Below are positions 32,821 to 39,868 of a stretch of 40,669 nucleotides of DNA, one piece after another. How positions within the stretch are numbered: position 1 is the stretch's first letter; every line of letters begins with the position of its first letter. The translations under genes and the position numbers were made by a program. The notes under the pieces are model-generated. The model saw only the letters and a list, made by a program, of their open reading frames with translations, was not told the origin of the DNA and ran no database searches. The DNA is from Candidatus Aenigmatarchaeota archaeon (GTDB taxonomy: Archaea > Aenigmatarchaeota > Aenigmatarchaeia > GW2011-AR5). The stretch covers positions 1 to 40,669 of the forward strand of contig JAGVVU010000009.1 of NCBI GenBank assembly GCA_018304605.1. Direction: 5' to 3'.

Positions 32821-33130
32821 TATAGCTGACCAACTTAATATTCAAGTATTACACAAGTTGGTCACATATAGTAAACCAAGTTATAATATCCGGGTTATTT
32901 ACTGGGTTAACTATAACTATAAACACGCTAGTGAAATCGGAAATATATGGATGATGGATTTAGCGACCAGACACATTGCTATAGGTTTCACGTAGGTAAA
33001 GATCTTGATCATTTTGATTTCCCCGGATCAGTTATAGCTCTACAAGGAAACAATCTGGATATATTACTTCCTTGTGAGCTATCTGTGAACCCACAAACAT
33101 GTCCGGATTCTTTTGTGGGTTCACTATAAG
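32821..33130. repeat. Cluster of TATAG-flanked hairpins (gene-free)
   Basis: At least four hairpins in series. (1) 32821-32871, stem TGACCAACTT/AAGTTGGTCA. (2) 32866-32915, stem GTAAACCAAGT/ACTGGGTTAAC with two mismatches. (3) 33033-33083, stem AGCTC-ACAAGGAA/TTCCTTGTGAGCT. (4) 33085-33128, stem GTGAACCCACAAA/TTTGTGGGTTCAC, perfect 13 bp, loop CATGTCCGGATTCT. A looser GTGAAA/TTTCAC pair spans 32931-32991. Loops share the core AATATCC or its complement (GGATATT, GGACAT). No convincing gene in 32773-33158. Confidence 0.85.
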
Positions 33131-33172
33131 GCAAGAACTGTCTAGGAGATAATTTCTTTCAGATAAGGGGAC

Positions 33173-33406
33173 TTACCACAAGTCCGTGAGCGTGACCTTC
33201 ATTTCCGTCTGGTTGTCGTGGATTATCTTCAGCCTGACGGCGTTCATGAACGGCTTGTAGTCGTTTTTCCCGATAATTTTCATCGCTTTTTCTTTCAGGA
33301 CATCTATGTCGATTATTTCCGCCTCTATCATGCCCGCTGTTATCCAGTCGTACCCCCCGAACATTGCATTCGCGGGACCCCATACCTGAACTAGCACGGA
33401 ATGCAT
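33173..33406 (-). CDS. Hypothetical 77-residue protein
   Basis: Unrecognised. MHSVLVQVWGPANAMFGGYD, then a helical basic segment (VLKEKAMKIIGKNDYKPFMN). It follows the 33428-33754 gene by 21 bp on the same strand. A competing frame at 33159-33425 looks like low-quality shadow. Confidence 0.5.
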   Translation of the reverse strand: MHSVLVQVWGPANAMFGGYDWITAGMIEAEIIDIDVLKEKAMKIIGKNDYKPFMNAVRLKIIHDNQTEMKVTLTDLW

Positions 33407-33427
33407 GGGAACAATTATGCTGCAAGT

Positions 33428-33754
33428 CTAAAATAGCCTTAAATTAGCCGAGAGCTTGTTGAGTTTTTCAGGCTCCTCGGGACCGACGACCAGGGCAGTC
33501 TGCATCGGGTCCATGTTGTTCTTGTCGTTGGTGGCAAGAAAGTGCTTGAGCCCGAATTTCTCTGCGTTGTACCATATGCCCCAGAGCGTCTGGATGTCTA
33601 TGACCTGGACCGGCACTGTTTCGACGCTGCCCATCTTTTTCTTGCCGAACATGCCTATCTGCCCGGATGCGCCCAGGATTGCAGAAGATGTCACTTTTAT
33701 AAGTTGGGAGGGGTCCTTCTCGAGCCCGTTCACGAATATCACTGCCATTTTCAT
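33428..33754 (-). CDS. Hypothetical 108-residue protein
   Basis: ATG 33754 is chosen (MKMAVIFVNGLEKDPSQLIKV); the frame upstream to 33901 is not protein-like. Soluble alpha/beta pattern with Gly-rich SAILGASGQIGMFGKKK. I do not recognise the family. Confidence 0.6.
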   Translation of the reverse strand: MKMAVIFVNGLEKDPSQLIKVTSSAILGASGQIGMFGKKKMGSVETVPVQVIDIQTLWGIWYNAEKFGLKHFLATNDKNNMDPMQTALVVGPEEPEKLNKLSANLRLF

Positions 33755-33804
33755 GGGAATAAATTGATGAATAGAATTAAAAAGACGCGGCTGGCTGCAT
33801 GCAG

Positions 33805-34137
33805 TTAGAACTTGAAAACCAGCCTTAGCCCCGCCAGTGCGAAGCTCCAGAAAAGCAGCAGGCCAAAAACGACTGCGTACGGCTTTATTGCCTCCTTCCA
33901 AGTCTGTTCCTTGAGCATGTTCGCCACGAAAAAAATGATTGTCAGCAGCGAAAAGCCCGCGACGCTGCCGATGAACATAGAGAGAACCTGGTCCTGGACG
34001 TCTGAGGTCGTAAAAACGAAAATTCCGGTCAGCACCACAAGTATTGGGAGTACTACCTTCTTCTTCAGGCGGTTGACTTTCCTGTGTGTCCTCTTAATGT
34101 CCTGCTTGGCTTCAGAAAGATTTTCCTTGATTTCCAT
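33805..34137 (-). CDS. Three-span membrane protein
   Basis: 110 residues. A charged N-terminal helix (AKQDIKRTHRKVNRLKKKV) precedes three hydrophobic segments (residues about 29-45, 53-73, 86-108). The ATG follows the stop of the zinc-ribbon gene directly. Unrecognised. Confidence 0.65.
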   Translation of the reverse strand: MEIKENLSEAKQDIKRTHRKVNRLKKKVVLPILVVLTGIFVFTTSDVQDQVLSMFIGSVAGFSLLTIIFFVANMLKEQTWKEAIKPYAVVFGLLLFWSFALAGLRLVFKF

Positions 34138-34266
34138 TTAGTCTTTCATCTCCTGGCAGAAGCTGCACGTCCAGTGGTCAAAGGAGCCCAGCGGCGTTTT
34201 AACAGGCCTCTTCTTCATCTTTCTCCCGCATATATTGCAGAACATCTCTTCTTCCTGGTCTTCCAT
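34138..34266 (-). CDS. 42-residue zinc-ribbon protein
   Basis: Short gene, MEDQEEEMFCNICGRKMKKR..., with CNIC and CSFC as the zinc site. GGATGATAATC precedes the ATG, overlapping the previous stop, and TAA is followed at once by the next ATG. Part of a three-gene operon (34524 to 33805). Confidence 0.7.
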   Translation of the reverse strand: MEDQEEEMFCNICGRKMKKRPVKTPLGSFDHWTCSFCQEMKD

Positions 34267-34271
34267 GATTA

Positions 34272-34524
34272 TCATCCTATATAGTGCGCTTTTTTCTCCC
34301 TGGATTTCCGTGGCATCGAGAGGCCAAGGACATCCGCCATGATTAATATGAAATCTGCATTATTTAGCCATTTGTCAAGCAGCTTCCTGGTAAAAAGGTC
34401 AGTCTGGTCTTCCGTAAGATTAAATTCCTTCGCAAGTTCTTTCCTGCCGCCCGCCCTGCTGGCAAAGCTCGTTGATGACTATCTTTTTCAATTCTAATAT
34501 GTCCGTCATTGATAAGCTATCCAT
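34272..34524 (-). CDS. Small helical protein gene with one-base frameshift
   Basis: Reading from ATG 34524 (MDSLSMTDILELKKIVINEL) the frame meets a stop near 34424. If one T is removed from the GCTTTGCC stretch (about 34463-34470), the frame runs on as ASRAGGRKELAKEFNLTEDQ, TDLFTRKLLDKWLNNADFI and ends HYIG with TGA at 34272-34274. The restored 83-residue protein is helical and may bind DNA (KELAKEFNL). This is a homopolymer-type indel, either sequencing error or a real frameshift. Confidence 0.65.
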
Positions 34525-34561
34525 TAACGATTCTTAAAGCCTTGTTTTCTATTCTTATCTG

Positions 34562-35419
34562 ATGGCAGAACCGAAAGGCTTCAATGAGCTGGTGAAGCTG
34601 GCAGCAAAAGAAAGGCCGGCAAAGCCGAAGAGCACAGGGGAGATTTGGAACAGGTTTCTTTTCATAGTTTTCATGGGCGGCAAGCGCAGCGAGCCCGAGA
34701 TAAATTTCCTGATCAAGATGCTTGGTCCGCTGCTGGACAAAGAATATGTCAGGAAGACCGACGGGGAGGATTGGAGAGAAGCTGTTGATAACGCGATAAA
34801 CGAGCGCCTGGCAAGGATAAAGGACGAGGACATACTTGTCATGCTGCAGGAGTTCCAGAAGGAGATCTTCAGGATAAGCGCCTCGATCAAGGGGGGGGCG
34901 CGATTTTTCGAGAAAAACAAAATGAGCCCGGAATTTCTGGATAAGATTCTCCAGAGCCGGGAGTCGACAAAAGAGTTCATAGAAGACCTGGTGAGTGACG
35001 AGGACGTCTCCAATATAAAGTACACAAAAGTCATAATCTGGCTGCACTCTCTCGGCTATGCGGATGACTTCTGCCCGCCGAGCTACCAGACGAAGAGCTT
35101 CATCAACGAGGTTTACGGCTACTATCAATTCTACGAGGACGACAAGTATTTCATGAAGAAGGTTGAGGAATTCTCAGAGGATGTGAAAAAGAAGACCAAA
35201 GCGACCGTGCGCGACATAGCGATGGCGATTTTTTATTATGTCACTCTAAAGAGCATGCTCCCGCAGCGCTCGCCTGAGAAGAAGAAGTTCACACCGGAGA
35301 CACTGATCAAGTTCCTGAAATCAAAAAAAATAACGCTGAAAGTGCTTTCAGAAAGGCTTGCAGATTTCGAAAAAAGGGAAGACCTGATGCAGAGCCTTTA
35401 CGGTTTCCTGCAGAAATGA
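34562..35419 (+). CDS. Hypothetical 285-residue helical protein
   Basis: Largely alpha-helical soluble protein. YTKVIIWLHSLGYADDFCPP and FINEVYGYYQFYEDDKYFM in the middle and a basic C-terminus (RQ/KKKFTPETLIKFLKSKKI). The YTKVIIWLHSLG region recalls helix-hairpin-helix DNA glycosylases but no catalytic Lys-Asp pair could be confirmed. TTCTTAAAGCC about 25 nt upstream suggests a leaderless start. Confidence 0.65.
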   Translation: MAEPKGFNELVKLAAKERPAKPKSTGEIWNRFLFIVFMGGKRSEPEINFLIKMLGPLLDKEYVRKTDGEDWREAVDNAINERLARIKDEDILVMLQEFQKEIFRISASIKGGARFFEKNKMSPEFLDKILQSRESTKEFIEDLVSDEDVSNIKYTKVIIWLHSLGYADDFCPPSYQTKSFINEVYGYYQFYEDDKYFMKKVEEFSEDVKKKTKATVRDIAMAIFYYVTLKSMLPQRSPEKKKFTPETLIKFLKSKKITLKVLSERLADFEKREDLMQSLYGFLQK

Positions 35420-35442
35420 TTGGCTTCAGGCATCATTGAACC

Positions 35443-35931
35443 TCAAATCCTGCAGGTCTTCCCGTGTTTCGCGTAGTAATCCTGGTGGTAATCCTCGGCA
35501 GCCCAGAATTTTGATGCTTTGATGATCTTGGTCGCGATCGGCTTTGAATGTTTTTTTTGTGCCTTCTCCTTTGACGCTTCAGCCATCCTCTTTTGCGCTG
35601 CTGTATGACAATATATTGCTGATCTGTACTGGCTTCCCACGTCAGGGCCCTGCCTGTTCACCTGTGTCGGGTCGTGGATCTTCCAGAATAATTCGAGCAG
35701 TTTTTCATAGGAAATTTTTTTCGGGTCGAACTCGACAAGCACTGCTTCGGCATGGCCGGTCTTGCCGCTGCAGACATCTTCGTAAGTCGGTTTCTCGAAA
35801 GAACCACCGGTATAGCCGACGATCGTCTTGACAACTCCTTTGGCATCCTTGAATGCAGCCTCAATGCCCCAGAAACAGCCGGCAGCGAAGGCTGCTTTCT
35901 CGGGCTTTGATTTAGATAAACCCAAATACAT
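35443..35931 (-). CDS. msrA: Peptide methionine sulfoxide reductase MsrA
   Basis: 162 residues from ATG 35931. AAGCFWG (catalytic Cys about residue 19), GYTGGSFEKPTYEDVCSGKTGHAE, then VEFDPKKISYEKLLELFWKIHDPTQVNRQGPDVGSQYRSAIYC are classic. Reduces methionine-S-sulfoxide in proteins. Starts inside the last codons of the nitroreductase (20-nt overlap), so the two are translationally coupled. Confidence 0.95.
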   Translation of the reverse strand: MYLGLSKSKPEKAAFAAGCFWGIEAAFKDAKGVVKTIVGYTGGSFEKPTYEDVCSGKTGHAEAVLVEFDPKKISYEKLLELFWKIHDPTQVNRQGPDVGSQYRSAIYCHTAAQKRMAEASKEKAQKKHSKPIATKIIKASKFWAAEDYHQDYYAKHGKTCRI

Positions 35932-36544
35932 CACCTTTGTCAAATCGAACCTTCTTGTTTTTTGCAAAGTCATCCGCGCCGCGGTAACCTATCGGGCACA
36001 ATACGACGGATTTCAGACCGGATTTTTCCAGTTCCAGGATCTCGTCGAATTTTCCGCGCTCGAAGCCTTCCATGGGGCAGCAGTCTATTCGCTTCTGCGC
36101 ACAGGCAGCCATGAGCATGCCGAGCGCTATGCAGACCTGGCGGCTGGCCCACTCTTCCCGCTCCTCGTGGGACTTGGACTTCATGACTGCATTCATCCTG
36201 TCCTCGTATGCTTTCAGGGATTTTCTGGTAACGCCGCGCACCTTGATTATCGATTCTATGTATTTCCTGATGTATTTCCCGTCAATGTCAGTGCGCGCGC
36301 AAAGGACTATTAGGTGGGAAGCGTCGGTCACCTGTGCCTGGCCGCGCGCGCGAGGCCGCAGCTTTTCGCGAATCTTTTTGTCTGTTATGACGAGGAATTT
36401 CCACGGCTGCAGTCCGTATGATGACGGCGAGAGCCTCAGAACCTCAAGGAGTTCATCAAGGTCTTTTTTGGATACTTTTTTCTTCGGGTCGAATTTTTTC
36501 GTGGCGTACCGCCAGGTCAAGTCGTCGATTATTTTTGATTTCAT
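35912..36544 (-). CDS. Nitroreductase-family flavin oxidoreductase
   Basis: 210 residues from ATG 36544. RYATKKFDPKKKVSKKDLDEL, RLSPSSYGLQPWKFLVI (FMN-binding), ASRQVCIALGMLMAAC and CPIGYRGADD are family features. It uses FMN and NAD(P)H; the substrate is unknown. It overlaps msrA, suggesting a redox-stress role for the pair (inference). Confidence 0.9.
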   Translation of the reverse strand: MKSKIIDDLTWRYATKKFDPKKKVSKKDLDELLEVLRLSPSSYGLQPWKFLVITDKKIREKLRPRARGQAQVTDASHLIVLCARTDIDGKYIRKYIESIIKVRGVTRKSLKAYEDRMNAVMKSKSHEEREEWASRQVCIALGMLMAACAQKRIDCCPMEGFERGKFDEILELEKSGLKSVVLCPIGYRGADDFAKNKKVRFDKGDVFGFI

Positions 36545-36603
36545 ATTTACCACTCTATGCATAACAAAGAAATAAATATGGACTGCCTGTGAATAAACAG
36601 AGT

Positions 36604-37065
36604 TCAATCTTGTGAATTTATGATGACCCTATCGCCTATATGGGGCGTTTTCCAGGGGTATTTAGGAAATTGATCTGCAGATTCATATAATTCTACCCAA
36701 AAATCAGTAAGACTTTGGCTTTGCGGAGTTACATAAAGTGCACCGATTTTAACATCCGACCCTCTTTGCCTAAATTCTTGAGCTATGAAAGCAGGTCCGA
36801 TTCCTGTAGGAAGATCGTCTTCAACTATCAGGATTCTTTTGCCCGATATACTTCCTTGAACATCGTATGCTAAACGCCTACATTCTCCAATACGTTCTAT
36901 ATCTATTGGTCTGACATCCTTTATTCCAAAGTATTTGGCAACTATTGCGCCTGGAATTAGGCCGCCTAGCATAACAGGGCAGATTACATCTGGTCTGTAA
37001 GGCGCAGATTTTTCAGCCAGTGTCAGCATGTCCGCATGATATTGATTCCATGTCTTCATTTTCAT
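36604..37065 (-). CDS. Phosphoribosyltransferase-fold protein
   Basis: 153 residues. The PRPP loop ILIVEDDLPTGIGPAFIA (about residues 78-95) and CPVMLGGLIPGAIVAKYFGI match the type I phosphoribosyltransferase fold, of xanthine/guanine or regulatory type. The base used is not clear. Its codon use is AT-rich, unlike the nitroreductase next to it. Confidence 0.82.
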   Translation of the reverse strand: MKMKTWNQYHADMLTLAEKSAPYRPDVICPVMLGGLIPGAIVAKYFGIKDVRPIDIERIGECRRLAYDVQGSISGKRILIVEDDLPTGIGPAFIAQEFRQRGSDVKIGALYVTPQSQSLTDFWVELYESADQFPKYPWKTPHIGDRVIINSQD

Positions 37066-37102
37066 TGGACTAGGATGAAGTAAAAATATTAAAAGAAATC
37101 AG

Positions 37103-37234
37103 AGCCCCGTTCGAGAGTCGAACTCGAGACCTCTTAAGGAGAAACGTGAAAACACGGTTTCTTTACCTTACCAAGGTTTAGCGACCAAATTCGAGCGAAA
37201 TTGGCTAGCGCTCTTCCAACTGAGCTAACGGAGC
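37103..37234 (-). tRNA. trnT: tRNA-Thr (GGT) with two introns flanking the anticodon arm
   Basis: Acceptor GCTCCGT pairs with ACGGGGC, discriminator T, as in many archaeal tRNA-Thr. Exon 1 is 37207-37234 (ends GAGCGCT). Intron 1 is 37178-37206 (29 nt, position 28/29 or 29/30). Exon 2 is the 13-nt ACCTTGGTAAGGT (37165-37177), with anticodon GGT. Intron 2 is 37135-37164 (30 nt, position 41/42 or 42/43) with an AGAAAC..GTG/CACGTTTCT hairpin. Exon 3 is 37103-37134. Joined, the anticodon stem CTACC/GGTAG is perfect and the tRNA is 73 nt. Confidence 0.9.
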
Positions 37235-38014
37235 ATTTTGCAGTATGAGTTTTCTATCATCATAGCTTAAAAACTGTTTACAGAAACCGTATTTTTTCCA
37301 TAGCTGTAATTTTATTAAATGTTTTGGACTCCTAAACCCAACTTCTTTAATCCACATGTTTAGATTTTCTCTGCCGTTTATATCAATCTTGATTCCATAA
37401 GTATATTTATTATTTCTTTTATCAAGATTTTTGGTATCACAGCAGGTATATTTTATTCCTATATTTTCTAGTATTTCTAAAATCTGAGTTTTTAGAATTC
37501 TATTAGTAGAAACAAATTCTCCTGTTATTTTAGGGTATTTTTCATGTCTAAAGACTAACGAGAAATCAGTGTCTACTATCCCTCCAAGGCATGATTTTTG
37601 AAACTCTAAGTCAGACTCCATTATAATTTTAGGGATTTGTATTCTGCCATTTTTACGCCCATTTGATAGACCAAGAGAATTAAGTTTGAAAGTTGTTATG
37701 GCTTTACTTTTTATGACTAGTTGAATTGTGTTCTTAGTTGATTCATAAGGCGATAAGCTCTTATTGTAGAGACTTTTGATGATAGGAATTAAAACTGTTT
37801 TATAGAAATCATACTCATTTTTAAGGTCTCCAGAATACGTGACCATATATAATGTTCCATCAATTCTTCTATAACATGAAATATGGCCATCACCAATATG
37901 CGTGCCAGTTTCATAACATAAGTCATTTGTTAAAATCTGAGGAGTTCTTATTCCAATCCTTATGTCATTTTGGCTAAATTCAACTTTAGAAATATCCAAT
38001 TCAATTGAACGCAT
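37205..38014 (-). CDS. LAGLIDADG-type homing endonuclease, overlapping tRNA-Thr
   Basis: 269 residues. Two motif-like helices: LCYETGTHIGDGHI (about residues 32-45) and CLGGIVDTDFSL (about 142-153), each with an acidic residue at the catalytic place. This is the layout of double-motif LAGLIDADG endonucleases that cut long DNA sites. The gene is AT-rich. Its last ten residues (NAPLAQLEER) are read from tRNA-Thr exon 1, and its TAG stop is made of the last exon 1 base and the first two bases of intron 1. It is upstream of, not inside, the tRNA introns. Confidence 0.85.
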   Translation of the reverse strand: MRSIELDISKVEFSQNDIRIGIRTPQILTNDLCYETGTHIGDGHISCYRRIDGTLYMVTYSGDLKNEYDFYKTVLIPIIKSLYNKSLSPYESTKNTIQLVIKSKAITTFKLNSLGLSNGRKNGRIQIPKIIMESDLEFQKSCLGGIVDTDFSLVFRHEKYPKITGEFVSTNRILKTQILEILENIGIKYTCCDTKNLDKRNNKYTYGIKIDINGRENLNMWIKEVGFRSPKHLIKLQLWKKYGFCKQFLSYDDRKLILQNAPLAQLEER

Positions 38015-38066
38015 TGAGACAATAAGATAAAGAATCTATTAATTCTTTCTGTCACAACTTGAATCC

Positions 38067-38432
38067 ATGATAAAATACCATCACGCGCCGGACATCGAGG
38101 ATAGGGCAAAATCAATCGGCCAGAAAGTCGGCATAATGCATGATTTCTCGCGGATAAAATTCGTGCGAAGCACGGGCAGCCAGGCCACGCGCACGCTTGC
38201 CAGATGCCACGCTTTTCCGCGCGTGCTGCAGGCTGCGCTCGGCATGAAGGCGCATTATGTCATCGAAGTGATTTCAGAGCAGTTTGACAGGATGAGTGAG
38301 GAGCAGCAGACAAAGACTATAATACACGAGCTGATGCACATACCGAAATCGATGGGCGGCGGATTTCGCCACCACGATTATGTTTGCTCAAAAAATATAG
38401 AAAGGATGTACAGGATGCTGAGGGAGAATTGA
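38067..38432 (+). CDS. Putative zinc metallopeptidase
   Basis: 121 residues. TIIHELMHIPKSMGGGFRHHDYV carries HELMH (HExxH) at about residues 88-92 and a downstream His pair that could supply the third ligand. Similar short archaeal proteins are described as putative metallopeptidases. The substrate is unknown. The next gene starts inside its stop (TGATG). Confidence 0.8.
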   Translation: MIKYHHAPDIEDRAKSIGQKVGIMHDFSRIKFVRSTGSQATRTLARCHAFPRVLQAALGMKAHYVIEVISEQFDRMSEEQQTKTIIHELMHIPKSMGGGFRHHDYVCSKNIERMYRMLREN

Positions 38433-38671
38433 TGGGGATGAAACATGGACCTAGGCACGTAAGGAATATAAAGGAGTTGGAACGGCTGAAACCTTCTGAT
38501 GGAATCGTATACATTAACAGGCACAACGGCAGCGTAATATGCAGTGTCAATGACCCGTATCATAACTGGTTCGTCAATGTGCCACAATACGCCTTTGATG
38601 CTGTATCAAAAGGCGGCGCGGCAACTGTCGAAGAAATAAGAAATTATATCAGGGATCATCCGCAACCTTAA
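38432..38671 (+). CDS. Hypothetical 79-residue protein
   Basis: Starts at the ATG overlapping the metallopeptidase stop, so it is translationally coupled; ATG 38438 is also possible. Soluble alpha/beta protein (MGMKHGPRHVRNIKELERLK...). Unrecognised. Confidence 0.6.
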   Translation: MGMKHGPRHVRNIKELERLKPSDGIVYINRHNGSVICSVNDPYHNWFVNVPQYAFDAVSKGGAATVEEIRNYIRDHPQP

Positions 38672-38673
38672 CC

Positions 38674-38979
38674 TTACTTTGCATTGTCCGCTTTCGCTTC
38701 CTTTTTCGCCGCGTCCTTCATCTTCGGCACGGTTATCTTGAGCTTGCATTTCTCGCAGTTTATGCTGAAGGGCCTTTTCCACGGCTGCTCCGAATAAGCA
38801 GAATGTCCGCACTCAGGGCATGTGTATTCCACCATTGCTGTTGTGCTGTTTGGTGGAACAAGGACGCGTATCTTGCCGCCCGGCTTTCCTGCTTTGCTCT
38901 TCACGTCACGCCATGTATGATAGCCGCATTCCTTTGGCTTAATATTATTCTTTACAACATAGTCCTGAATTTTTCCCAT
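38674..38979 (-). CDS. Zinc-ribbon protein
   Basis: 101 residues from ATG 38979, with GTGATAATC just upstream. CPECGH and CEKCKLK (about 25 residues apart) form a zinc ribbon. An N-terminal segment rich in Lys and a basic tail suggest RNA or ribosome binding. Family name not recalled. Confidence 0.75.
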   Translation of the reverse strand: MGKIQDYVVKNNIKPKECGYHTWRDVKSKAGKPGGKIRVLVPPNSTTAMVEYTCPECGHSAYSEQPWKRPFSINCEKCKLKITVPKMKDAAKKEAKADNAK

Positions 38980-39028
38980 GATTATCACTTGTTACATTGA
39001 TGACTGATTATTTATACTTTTGTTTGCT

Positions 39029-39835
39029 TCATGCAACTTCACCGGCCAAAAACGCGAAAACACCGATGACGATGCCGATCAGCACGAGTTTGGAGCTGTA
39101 TTTCACCGGCACTGCCGCCGATGCGAGGAATGCTATGTCCGCCATCAGCACGAAGAACAGGTAGGTCATCCCGAGCAGACCAAGCAGGTAGGGAACGAAG
39201 CTGAATATGACGGCAACTGTCAGGAACACGTTCGCGATTATCCTCGCATTCGAGACTCCCAGCTTTATCGCCACGCTGTTCTCCTCATATCTTCTGTCAG
39301 CCAGTGAGCTGTCTATGTTTTTGTAGATTTCCCTTCCCGCGCCTGAAAGGAATGCAAAGAGAGCAAGCGGCAGCGCAGGCAGGTGATTTCCAGCAGCAAG
39401 CCCGCCGAAAAAGAAGGCTAAAGCTGCCAAGCCGCTGATGACCAGGTTTCCTATCAAGATCGTCCGCTTAAGCTGTGCAGAATAGACAATCAGCAGCCCT
39501 GAAGCGATGGCTGCCACGGCAAGTGTGTCAAAATTAATGAAATATGCGAGCGCGATGCCAGCGGCGAACAATATTCCCGACAAGGCAAGCGTTTTTCGCT
39601 TGCTTGCTTTCCCTCTTGCAAGCGGCCTGTCCGGCCTGTTAAGCTTGTCAGATTCCGCGTCGAAATAGTCATTTGCTGCAAAGCTGCCTGCCGCTATGAG
39701 AAAAGCAGACAGAATGGCCAGTATTGCGTTGAGTTCCGGAATGAGCGCAGAGCCGGCGATTAGCGTCCCAATCCAGACGGCTGCGGCCGCTATAATGCTC
39801 CTTTCCGGGCGTATTATCCGCATATACCCGATCAT
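39029..39835 (-). CDS. UbiA-family prenyltransferase (DGGGP synthase-like)
   Basis: 268 residues, eight to nine transmembrane helices. The first Asp-rich motif NDYFDAESDKLNRPDRPL (about residues 54-71) and second, REIYKNIDSSLADRRYEENS, fit digeranylgeranylglyceryl phosphate synthase, which adds the second prenyl chain to make archaeal ether lipid. Other UbiA roles cannot be excluded. The start at 39835 gives MIGYMRIIRPERS. Confidence 0.88.
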   Translation of the reverse strand: MIGYMRIIRPERSIIAAAAVWIGTLIAGSALIPELNAILAILSAFLIAAGSFAANDYFDAESDKLNRPDRPLARGKASKRKTLALSGILFAAGIALAYFINFDTLAVAAIASGLLIVYSAQLKRTILIGNLVISGLAALAFFFGGLAAGNHLPALPLALFAFLSGAGREIYKNIDSSLADRRYEENSVAIKLGVSNARIIANVFLTVAVIFSFVPYLLGLLGMTYLFFVLMADIAFLASAAVPVKYSSKLVLIGIVIGVFAFLAGEVA

Positions 39836-39868
39836 GCTAACAATTTGGTTCCCGTGCTTAAAAAAGTG

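Noticed and set aside
32792-33129. Short plus-strand frames in the hairpin cluster
   Set aside because: They are made of hairpin arms and rich in Asn, Tyr and Ile without domain features.
32821-33130. CRISPR array
   Set aside because: There is no constant-length repeat separated by unique spacers; similarity lies in loops and flanks while stems vary. No cas genes are nearby.
37205-38014. Endonuclease encoded within a tRNA intron
   Set aside because: The introns are only 29 and 30 nt; the gene lies upstream and only its last 30 nt overlap exon 1 and the junction.
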